A stretch of DNA of 64,000 nt from TH-plancto1 sp043777375. GTDB taxonomy: Bacteria > Planctomycetota > Planctomycetia > Planctomycetales > Planctomycetaceae. The first letter of the stretch is position 1, and each line of letters begins with the position of its first letter. This document shows, piece after piece, positions 47,321-54,560 of this stretch. Made by a program: the position numbers and the translations under genes. The DNA lies in contig JAYWHX010000038.1 of the NCBI GenBank assembly GCA_043777375.1, positions 1 through 64,000 of the forward strand, given 5' to 3'. The notes under the pieces were generated by a model. That model did not search any database, was not told the DNA's origin, and saw nothing but the letters and a program-made list of their open reading frames with translations.

Positions 47321-47737
47321 ATGACCACTGACACACAGTACGCCAATACCGACTTCGATTTGAAGTCGAATTCGCCGTTTGACACGCTGAGTCGTGAACT
47401 GGGTCAGACGTGTCGTGTTCTACACTACACGAGTGGCGAAGATGGACGCTGGCACTCGAGCGTGGAATCCAAGCACGGCGAATGCAGCTCCAAACGCAAT
47501 GCCGCGATGGATATCTTCGCGATGGCCGAGGCCATCCATGCACTCTCACCCATCGCAAGGGCTGAACTGGCGGCCTGCGATCTCCGCGAATTCAATATCG
47601 GCTTGGATTGCTGGGATACATGGGGTTACGTGCATACACTCCCCGCCGATGTGGTGCGTGCGGTTGCCGAGGTGGGCTGCTCGATTGCGGTGACTCTGTA
47701 TCCGATGCGAAAGCCGGATGGAACGCCGATAGTCTAG
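47321..47737 (+). CDS. Hypothetical protein, 138 residues
   Basis: Mixed alpha/beta composition with no signal peptide (QTCRVLHYTSGEDGRWHSSV, GLDCWDTWGYVHTLPADVV, CSIAVTLYPMRKPDG). Four Cys, not in an obvious motif. It follows the ASPIC gene by 17 bases, so may be co-transcribed. Family not recognised. Confidence 0.55.
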   Translation: MTTDTQYANTDFDLKSNSPFDTLSRELGQTCRVLHYTSGEDGRWHSSVESKHGECSSKRNAAMDIFAMAEAIHALSPIARAELAACDLREFNIGLDCWDTWGYVHTLPADVVRAVAEVGCSIAVTLYPMRKPDGTPIV

Positions 47738-47898
47738 TTCGTGGGCTAGCGACCAACGTGGGTCGGGGGGGCAAGACCCGCGGTCTTTTAGTGACGAAGC
47801 GCCGACCACGCTTTCTCTATACCTCTGAGGGCTCGCTCAGCTCCGTACGATCTCAAGTGTGATTGACGCTTTCTCCTCATCGAGGCTAGACTTTTCTC

Positions 47899-48102
47899 AT
47901 GGGAACTCTCGCCGAAGTTGAAACCGCAATCGAACAGTTGCCAGCACCGCAGGTTGAAGAACTGGCCGTCTGGTTGGAGTCACTGCGCGCTCGACGGGCA
48001 GCTGCTCAGGCTGCTAACTCTTGGCTGGAACAAGCACGGGGCGCAGCCAGTCCCGGCGTGACTACTCCTGATGTGATGGCCCTGACGCGGGGCGAGGAAT
48101 GA
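47899..48102 (+). CDS. Putative antitoxin (VapB-like)
   Basis: 67 residues; MGTLAEVETAIEQLPAPQVE is a short helical N terminus and the C terminus is Ala/Arg-rich, as in VapB-type antitoxins. Its stop overlaps the toxin start (ATGA), the common toxin-antitoxin arrangement. No clear AbrB or RHH fold is visible. Confidence 0.68.
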   Translation: MGTLAEVETAIEQLPAPQVEELAVWLESLRARRAAAQAANSWLEQARGAASPGVTTPDVMALTRGEE

Positions 48103-48503
48103 GCCGCCTGCTCTTCGATACGAATGTGCTCCTTGATATCGCCACTGCGGATGCTCAGTGGCTCGGGTGGTCAGAAGGGCAGTTTCAGGCGGCTGCCGCT
48201 CAGGGACCAATTCTGATCAACCCGATAATCTATGCCGAACTGGCCCCGGCATTCGCCACGCCGGATGATCTCGACAAGTGGCTCGACTCAGCGATCTTCA
48301 CCCAGCTTCCTTTGTCATACGGCGCGGGTTGGCTCGCGGCCCAAGCGTTCTTGAAGTATCGACGAACCGGTGGGGTGAAAACTTCTCCCTTACCGGACTT
48401 CTACATTGGTGCTCAAGCCGAAGCAGAAGGGCTCACACTGGTGACACGCGATGCCAGTCGATACCGCACGTACTTTCCCAAGGTCGCAATTATCTCTCCC
48501 TGA
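48099..48503 (+). CDS. PIN-domain RNase toxin (VapC-like)
   Basis: 134 residues. The four acidic PIN residues are D7 (LLFDTNVLLD), E47 (IIYAELA), D100 (LPDFYIGAQA) and D118 (LVTRDASRY), all intact. VapC-type toxins cut RNA, often tRNA. Paired with the overlapping antitoxin gene upstream. Confidence 0.87.
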   Translation: MSRLLFDTNVLLDIATADAQWLGWSEGQFQAAAAQGPILINPIIYAELAPAFATPDDLDKWLDSAIFTQLPLSYGAGWLAAQAFLKYRRTGGVKTSPLPDFYIGAQAEAEGLTLVTRDASRYRTYFPKVAIISP

Positions 48504-48541
48504 ATGAGATGATGTCGAACCGCAAGTGAAACCCCAGACAC

Positions 48542-49624
48542 CTACTTCTTCTCCCCAAACTCCCCGGCATCATACGCGGCCCAAAACGTGGCGGGAGTGC
48601 GGACCGGGGCGTTGCCTTCGAACTCGATATCGAGTTCGCGCAGCGTGGGGATCGATCGCACCATGTCCATTCCCTCGGTGATGCGTGAGGGCGTGAAGAT
48701 CAATCGCTCCAGCAGCATCCCCTCGAGCGGGCGCAGGTCGGTGATGGGTGTCCCCGAGATGTTCAGCCGCTTCAGCGAGGGGAGTCGCGAGACCACATCC
48801 AGGTCAGTCAGATGAGTCCCCTGGAGATCGAGACTCACCAGGTTCAACTCCAGCAACGGGCTGATGTCGGTGACAGCTGTGTCGCGTAGCCAGAGTGTCT
48901 CCAAGGGCATCCCTGTCAGCGGAGTCAGATCGGTCACGCCAGTTTGGCACAGGTTCAATTCACGCAGCGGCATCCCGCTGAGTGGAGTCAGATCACTGAC
49001 CTGCGACTCGCGGCACCAGAGCGTCGACAGTGACATGCCCGTCAGTGGAGCCAGACTTTCGACGGGAGCCTTCTCAAACCACAGCTGTTCCAGCGGCATG
49101 CCTTCCAAGGGGGCGAGGCTGGTGACCTTCGTTTGCGACAAATCCAGGATTCGCAGCTTCATCCCCACCAGTGGAGCGATGTCGGCCACGGGGGTCTCGC
49201 TGATGTCGAGTTCACGAATCGGCATTCCCTTCAGCGGAGAGAGATCCGCGATCTTGGTCTGCTTCATCTGCAGCGTTTCGAGCGGCATGCCTGCGACGGG
49301 CTGCAGGTCGGTAATTGGGTTCGCCAGCAGGCTCAGGCTCTTGAGCGGTTGCCCACGCAGAGCAGAGATGTCAGTGACTCCGGACTCCGCGAGATCCGCC
49401 CCGACGAACTTCCCGCTGATCTTCTCGAAGCGGGCATTCGCATTGGCACCGAGCTTGTCTCGCATCTCAGAAGCGGTCAGTGGGCGGTCGCTGACGGGCG
49501 GAGTCTCCACCGCTGGAGTCGCCGCTTTCGTGGCAGGCTCAACGGGTGGCGGCGGAGCCTGGCTGCAACCCATGAAGACCATCGCGACCGATGCGAGCCA
49601 TTGATGCTGTCGAATGAGAGGCAT
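48542..49624 (-). CDS. Leucine-rich-repeat-like lipoprotein
   Basis: 360 residues. VFMGC at 16-20 is a lipoprotein-like signal. After a Pro/Ala linker, about eleven repeats of about 21-22 residues follow the pattern PLxGMPLExLxLxxTxVxDLx (e.g. PLKGMPIRELDISETPVADI, PLSGMPLRELNLCQTGVTDL). This is a planctomycete-type LRR (internalin-like) likely binding proteins or sugars on the cell surface. No adjacent partner. Confidence 0.83.
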   Translation of the reverse strand: MPLIRQHQWLASVAMVFMGCSQAPPPPVEPATKAATPAVETPPVSDRPLTASEMRDKLGANANARFEKISGKFVGADLAESGVTDISALRGQPLKSLSLLANPITDLQPVAGMPLETLQMKQTKIADLSPLKGMPIRELDISETPVADIAPLVGMKLRILDLSQTKVTSLAPLEGMPLEQLWFEKAPVESLAPLTGMSLSTLWCRESQVSDLTPLSGMPLRELNLCQTGVTDLTPLTGMPLETLWLRDTAVTDISPLLELNLVSLDLQGTHLTDLDVVSRLPSLKRLNISGTPITDLRPLEGMLLERLIFTPSRITEGMDMVRSIPTLRELDIEFEGNAPVRTPATFWAAYDAGEFGEKK

Positions 49625-49694
49625 GATTGCTCGATTCAGAAATTGTGATTGTTGCGAACGATAACAGAGGCTGAGTGTCGATGATTTGATCGAC

Positions 49695-49793
49695 CCGCCA
49701 TCCGGGCTTGCCCCGGTGGTTCCCGCACTGATGGGCTAGAGAGGTTACCGTAGCGCACAAGCGCGGGAACCACCCCGACGAGCGGGGTGGCGG
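49695..49793. repeat. Palindromic repeat family A, copy 3
   Basis: Arms CCGCCATCCGGGCTTGCCCC and ...CCCCGACGAGCGGGGTGGCGG. Inner GTGGTTCCCGCACTG pairs with CAAGCGCGGGAACCAC. It lies between the LRR gene start and the end of trpF. Confidence 0.85.
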
Positions 49794-49817
49794 AAAGTGG
49801 ACTACCAACCGCTCCTC

Positions 49818-50468
49818 TCAACCCAGCGAGAACGAACGAGCGGCCGCGATGAATTTGTGGACGAGTTCGGGGGACTTGCGGCCGCGTTCGGATTCGACTC
49901 CGCTGGCGGTATCGACGCCGAATGGTTTGACGATGCCGCAGGCCTCGACGACATTCTCGGGAGTCAGTCCGCCCGCCAGAATCAGCCGCGGCCACTCGGG
50001 CTTCCACTCGGTCAAAACCGACCACGGGGCCACTTGTCCGGTCCCGCCGTAATCCGTCGCATGCCACGCATCGACGAGGTACGCCCACGGACGAATGCCA
50101 CGAAAGGAGAGTGCCTGAAGGTCCTGCTTGATTGGATCTAGCGACGGTTTCGCCAGACGGAACGCCCGAATGATCGACAGATCTTTGAGCAGAGCTACGA
50201 TGTCCGGAGACTCGTCCCCGTGCAGCTGGATGTGGGTCAGTCCGACATCGCGGATCACCTTGCGAATCTCGGTCGGCGTGTGATTGACGAAGACCCCCAC
50301 GGTCTCGACGCTGGTCGGTAGCTGGCGGCAGACCTCCCGAGCTTGCAGCCAGTTCACGGCGCGAGGTGACTTCTTGTAGAAGTTCAGCCCGATGGCATCT
50401 GGGATGCTCAGCGCCAGGGATTCTCGAACAACAGCGGGATCGTTCCACCCGCAGATTTTAACCCACAT
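49818..50468 (-). CDS. trpF: Phosphoribosylanthranilate isomerase
   Basis: Tryptophan pathway enzyme converting PRA to CdRP, 216 residues, a TIM barrel. MWVKICG (C6, the catalytic Cys) opens the protein; LTHIQLHGDE and LVDAWHATDYGGTG (catalytic D133) follow, with LILAGGLTPENV and GVDTASGVE near the C terminus. ATG 50468 chosen: it overlaps the upstream small gene's stop by 11 bases, and a longer frame to 50564 lies inside that gene. No other trp genes are adjacent, so it is a lone trpF. Confidence 0.93.
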   Translation of the reverse strand: MWVKICGWNDPAVVRESLALSIPDAIGLNFYKKSPRAVNWLQAREVCRQLPTSVETVGVFVNHTPTEIRKVIRDVGLTHIQLHGDESPDIVALLKDLSIIRAFRLAKPSLDPIKQDLQALSFRGIRPWAYLVDAWHATDYGGTGQVAPWSVLTEWKPEWPRLILAGGLTPENVVEACGIVKPFGVDTASGVESERGRKSPELVHKFIAAARSFSLG

Positions 50469-50766
50469 CAGTCGACTCGTTCTGGGAAGTTTGTTTGGAG
50501 GGGGACGGGGAAGTGCGAGCCGCCTCGCGAGTTTGACGTTGATCCAGGGCCATCGCCAGCACACCGCTAATCAGGACCGCCCCCACTTCGATCGAGGCGA
50601 GCAACGCGCCGTGCTTGCGCAGGAAGATGTTCGCAGGGGACTGCCGGTCGCCGAACTCGGTCATCACAATGGCCAGCGTCGTGGCAACGAACAGGAAGCC
50701 AGTGACGATCACTGCCTTCCAGTACGGGTTCACGGGAGTAGCAGCTGGACGTGGTTCGGAGTTCAT
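50458..50766 (-). CDS. Small two-helix membrane protein
   Basis: 102 residues with hydrophobic helices at about 17-35 (AVIVTGFLFVATTLAIVM) and 57-73 (LLASIEVGAVLISGVLA) and a polar C-terminal tail. AGAGG precedes the ATG. It overlaps trpF by 11 bases, so they are translated together. No family recognised. Confidence 0.65.
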   Translation of the reverse strand: MNSEPRPAATPVNPYWKAVIVTGFLFVATTLAIVMTEFGDRQSPANIFLRKHGALLASIEVGAVLISGVLAMALDQRQTREAARTSPSPSKQTSQNESTDVG

Positions 50767-50780
50767 CGGGGCACCTCTTC

Positions 50781-50872
50781 GTGGGGCACGTTTCCAACGT
50801 GCCTGAAATAGACCGTCGCCTTTTTCGGAGAAAAAGGCGACACAACACAGGCACGTAAAAAACGTGCCCCAC
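50781..50872. repeat. Nested palindrome between small membrane gene and symporter
   Basis: Outer arms GTGGGGCACGTTT/AAACGTGCCCCAC enclose an inner stem GTCGCCTTTTTC/GAAAAAGGCGAC. A smaller ACGTGCC pair nests between. The inner GTCGCCTTT resembles the palindrome at 6537. Confidence 0.75.
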
Positions 50873-50874
50873 AG

Positions 50875-52890
50875 TCAGGCTGGCTTCGCCTCCTCGGGCT
50901 TCTTTGTCAGAAGTGACACAACGATCAGCGTCAGGAACCCGAGCGGGATCGTCACGATCCCGGGCTGGCTGAACGGGGCGATCGCTTGAGTTGGATCGAG
51001 TTGGTAGAGGTTTTTGAAGGCTTCCTTGCTCAACAAGACCCAAGTGAGTGATGAGAGCAGGCCAACAGTGATCGCGGCGATGATCCCCTGCTTGGTGGTC
51101 TTCTTCCAGAACAGCAGCATGATCAACGATGGCAGGTTCGCAGACGCGGCAATGTTGAACGCCCACCCGACGAGGAACGTCACGTTGAACCCCTGGAACT
51201 GAATCCCCAGCCAGATCGCGATGAGGCCGACCACGACCGCTGAGATCTTCGCGACGCGGACCTTGCCGCTGTCGTCGAGCTTCACCCCAAACCCATGCGA
51301 CATCAGGTCGTGAGCGACCGCTCCACTGGCCGCGAGGATCAGCCCGCTGACCGTACCGAGTACCGTCGTAAACGCGACCGCTGAGACAGCTGCGAACATC
51401 CACTCGCCGAAGCTGCGGGCGAGGAGCGGGGCGGCCATGTTGGAGTCGCTGGGGTCGAGGACAAGACTGGTCATTGCAGCGAGTCCGATGTAGAGAGTCA
51501 GGACGTAGAACACCCCGATACAGGCGATCCCGACGATGGTACTCAGCCGGGCGGCCCGCTGGTCCTTGACGGTGTAGTACCGGATCAGGATGTGCGGCAG
51601 CGACGCGGTGCCGCAGAAGAGGGCCAGCATCAGCGAGATGAAGTCGAGCTTGTCGATGAGGTTCGGGGACTTGATCCCGGCGAAGGTCGGGCTCCCGCCG
51701 GGGACCATGAGGTCGGAGCCCTTTCGGCGTTGGGGGAAGTAAACTGTCACGTTCGCCCCGTCCACATCCTTCACAGTTTCCTTTCCCCACACGATGACAT
51801 CGCTGTTCTGAATCGTTCTCAAGTATTCGAATGGACCCACCGGTCCTGAGTCCCCTCGCAATCCCGGCATGTTCACGATCTCGCCCACGGGTGCCAGGTC
51901 ATGCTTTCCTTTTGTCTGTTTGGTGCCGTTGATGAACGTCACGCCATCAACAACTTTGACAACTTGGCACCATCCCCACTCGCCAGTGACAGTGTTTGAA
52001 AACTTGCCCTTGTCAGAACTCAATCCATCAAAACGTCGGACAAGGTAGCCCACGCCCGGCTTGAGTAGATCTTCCGTCACTTGTGTATATGTTCCATTCA
52101 CCAGTGGAACATCTTGATGGAACAGATACCTCTCGTACTTCTGGGCGTCCCAGCCTCCCGCTTCCGGCAACGACCAACCCGAAAATAGCGATGGCTTGTC
52201 ACTCGAAAACGGGAAGTCTCGGGAGAATGGTTGTTCAGATGCGGGCTCTTCCATCGCCCGATCTGCTGTCGTGCGGAACCCACGTACGAGGATCATGCCG
52301 ACGAGTATGGTACACAGCACCACCAGCAGCGTCCCCTTGATGAACTGCACCCAGGTTGTACTCACCATCCCGGCGGTGACGACGATCAGCATCACCACGA
52401 CACCGACGATGATGACTCCCGTCGCATGGTCAAAGCCGAGCAGCGGCTTGATGAGTGCCCCGGCTCCGACCATCTGTGGGATCAGGTAAAACAAACTGAT
52501 GACCAGCGTGCTGATCCCAGCTGCGATCTTGATACCGGGGGATTGGAACTTGGCGTCGAGGGCATCGGCGAAGGTGAACTTGCCGAGACGCTTCATCGGC
52601 TCGGCAATCACGAACAGAGCCACGATCCACCCGGCGAGATAACCGATCGAGTAGAGGAACCCGTCGTACCCGTAGAAGGCGATCATCCCGCAGATGCCGA
52701 GGAACGACGCCGCCGACAGATAATCCCCGGCGAAGGCGACGCCGTTGACGAACCACGGGATCTCACCGTGCGCGGCGAAGTAACTCTGGGCCGTCTTCGC
52801 CTTGCGACCGAGCCAGAAGCTGAGGCCGAGCGTCACGCCGACGAAGAGGCAGAAGATGACGACCGCGAGGGTTGAGGGTTCGTAGAGCAT
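50875..52890 (-). CDS. actP: Sodium:solute symporter, acetate (ActP)-type
   Basis: 671 residues, about thirteen helices; family length is near 550. N-terminal SFWLGRKAKTAQSYFAAHGE and FAGDYLSAASFLGICGM are SSS-family signatures. A non-membrane insertion of about 180 residues lies at about 215-400 (from GFRTTADRAMEEPAS to the helices near LMLALFCGTASLPHIL), unlike E. coli ActP. It follows the DUF485 gene, as in other actP operons. Substrate (acetate or another small carboxylate) is inferred from the family. The nearby start codon has no clear Shine-Dalgarno. Confidence 0.88.
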   Translation of the reverse strand: MLYEPSTLAVVIFCLFVGVTLGLSFWLGRKAKTAQSYFAAHGEIPWFVNGVAFAGDYLSAASFLGICGMIAFYGYDGFLYSIGYLAGWIVALFVIAEPMKRLGKFTFADALDAKFQSPGIKIAAGISTLVISLFYLIPQMVGAGALIKPLLGFDHATGVIIVGVVVMLIVVTAGMVSTTWVQFIKGTLLVVLCTILVGMILVRGFRTTADRAMEEPASEQPFSRDFPFSSDKPSLFSGWSLPEAGGWDAQKYERYLFHQDVPLVNGTYTQVTEDLLKPGVGYLVRRFDGLSSDKGKFSNTVTGEWGWCQVVKVVDGVTFINGTKQTKGKHDLAPVGEIVNMPGLRGDSGPVGPFEYLRTIQNSDVIVWGKETVKDVDGANVTVYFPQRRKGSDLMVPGGSPTFAGIKSPNLIDKLDFISLMLALFCGTASLPHILIRYYTVKDQRAARLSTIVGIACIGVFYVLTLYIGLAAMTSLVLDPSDSNMAAPLLARSFGEWMFAAVSAVAFTTVLGTVSGLILAASGAVAHDLMSHGFGVKLDDSGKVRVAKISAVVVGLIAIWLGIQFQGFNVTFLVGWAFNIAASANLPSLIMLLFWKKTTKQGIIAAITVGLLSSLTWVLLSKEAFKNLYQLDPTQAIAPFSQPGIVTIPLGFLTLIVVSLLTKKPEEAKPA

Positions 52891-52992
52891 GGAGGGGGAG
52901 GCTTATGGCGGATGGCTTGTGGCGGATGGCCAGAGAGCGGCAGGTGTCAGCCTGTCGAGTACGTCGCTCGGGGACGGGCAAGAGTGCCCATC

Positions 52993-53226
52993 CTACCTCG
53001 GATCGTCGGCATCTCCGGCGGTGTTGCCGACGAAGCCGTACAAGAAGGCCATGATGATCGCGGTGACGATCAGCCCGAATCCGTACAACACAGCCAGGTT
53101 CACGCCCGCGATCGGCGTCGACTTCATCAACTGCGGCCAGAAGGCATTGATGATCACAAACCCAAGGTAGAGTGCCAGGTAGACTGCAAACAGCAGGAAC
53201 CCGATCGGGGATTGGCGTGGCGGCAT
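52993..53226 (-). CDS. DUF485 membrane protein (YjcH-like)
   Basis: 77 residues with two hydrophobic segments (GFLLFAVYLALYLGFVIINA, LAVLYGFGLIVTAIIMAFLY). Characteristically placed just upstream of actP, here with about 100 bases between. It is thought to accompany the symporter. A palindromic half-repeat (GACGGGCAAGAGTGCCC) lies between them. Confidence 0.87.
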   Translation of the reverse strand: MPPRQSPIGFLLFAVYLALYLGFVIINAFWPQLMKSTPIAGVNLAVLYGFGLIVTAIIMAFLYGFVGNTAGDADDPR

Positions 53227-53655
53227 GGAGGTCTCGACCGAAAGGCCCGGAAGGGGCAGTGATCACGGAAACGCGAAATTGCGGCCATGTGATCTGCTAT
53301 TGTGCAGCAGCAGCCCACCAATCGCCAGCATTGGGGGGGCATCCCGTGGAAAAACCTCTCGCTGAGAATCTGGTCCGAAACAACTTCCCGAAAGCCTTGA
53401 AGAGGAATCACCGCAAAGGACGCTGAGGACCGCAGAGGTCCGAGTGAGTTCTGGGATTCTCCCCTGCGAACCTCGGCGTCCCCTGCGGTGAATTCCGGCA
53501 ACTTCTATCGAGCCTGTTCCTTAGTCACCTGTCGATTCTCGCCCGACTGGTGCGTCTCACGCGACAGATCGCTATGCTAAATATTCACACATCACCGGGG
53601 GCGGGACCATTCGGACTCGTCCGCTTCGCACATCCTCCCGTCTGGCAAACGGCTC
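53227..53655. other. 429-base intergenic region
   Basis: Holds the inverted repeat at 53405-53495. It also contains the divergent promoters of the DUF485 gene and dcd. No further gene is supported. Confidence 0.5.
53405..53495. repeat. Palindromic repeat, CACCGC...GCGGTGAA type
   Basis: GAATCACCGCAAAGGACGCT... (53405-53439) pairs with ...CGGCGTCCCCTGCGGTGAAT (53463-53495) with a few mismatches. Same structural type as the copies at 20591 and 33074. Confidence 0.72.
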
Positions 53656-54228
53656 ATGATCCTCAGCGGCAGCGAGATTCAGGCTCGTCTCGGTTCGGAC
53701 ATCATCATCGATCCGTTCCGTGAATCGCAGCTGAACCCCAACAGCTACAATCTGCGTTTGCATAATGAATTGCTCGTGTACGAGGAGATCGTACTCGATA
53801 TGCGGAAGCCCAATCGCTTTCGCCGGATCGAAATTCCCCCCGAGGGATTGGAACTGGACCCGAACCAACTGTATCTGGGTCGAACGATGGAGCGGACCGA
53901 GACGCACAATCTGGTCCCGATGCTGGAAGGACGCTCTTCGATCGGTCGGTTGGGATTGTTTGTGCATGTGACTGCCGGTTTCGGCGACAACGGGTTTTGT
54001 GGTTTCTGGACGCTGGAGATGTACGCCATCCAGCCGATCCGCGTGTACCCAAGTGTCGAGATCTGCCAGATTTTCTACCACACACTGGAGGGCGAAGTCC
54101 GCGAGTACAAGAGCGGGAAATATCAGAACAACAAAGACATCCAGCCCAGCTTTCTCTACAAAGAGTTCCAGCAGCCCGATGATCGGCAGCGGACGCTGTT
54201 TGATCCGGATGAGACGAAGATGAGGTAG
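53656..54228 (+). CDS. dcd: dCTP deaminase / dUTPase family protein
   Basis: 190 residues. The core GRSSIGRLGLFVHVTAGF carries R93 and S94, D111 and E121 (catalytic Glu) lie in GDNGFCGFWTLEM, and YKSGKYQNNKDIQPS ends the domain. The TAGFGDNGF stretch is closer to dUTPase-type motifs than E. coli Dcd (TAHRIDPGW), so it may be a bifunctional dCTP deaminase/dUTPase or a Dcd variant. It provides dUMP precursors for thymidylate synthesis. Confidence 0.85.
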   Translation: MILSGSEIQARLGSDIIIDPFRESQLNPNSYNLRLHNELLVYEEIVLDMRKPNRFRRIEIPPEGLELDPNQLYLGRTMERTETHNLVPMLEGRSSIGRLGLFVHVTAGFGDNGFCGFWTLEMYAIQPIRVYPSVEICQIFYHTLEGEVREYKSGKYQNNKDIQPSFLYKEFQQPDDRQRTLFDPDETKMR

Positions 54229-54560
54229 CTGGTATTGGCGTGTCCCGTGGGACAGAGTCTGAGCAATGAGGCATTCGGCGGGGACCGGGCAGCAAACCCG
54301 CAATGCGGTGCGTCTTCGAGAGATCGACTTGCCGAAGCCGTCCCGGTGTTGACGCTTTTGGGAACGCTCCCTCGCTGGCGCGTCGGGCTATTGAAATGCG
54401 GACCAAATTGGCGGAGGCCTCGCGCTCGCTCGGTATGGTCACAGATGCGGGCGACTTGCTCTTGCATCAAATCGAATACCCCTTATGTTTACGAACAACT
54501 CTCGAAACGAGTTCATCGTTTCGGTACTGAAATACTGCTCATGACGAAAGTGAAGGATTC
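54229..54560. other. 332-base intergenic region before hppA
   Basis: No gene is supported. GGAACGCTCCCTCGCTGGCG-type sequence (near 54360) looks like part of a dispersed repeat. AAGGA is the ribosome binding site of the downstream gene. Confidence 0.4.

Noticed and set aside
50567..51790. 407-codon minus-strand frame overlapping the symporter and small membrane gene
   Set aside because: Arg/Asp/His-rich frame running across two real genes and a palindrome.
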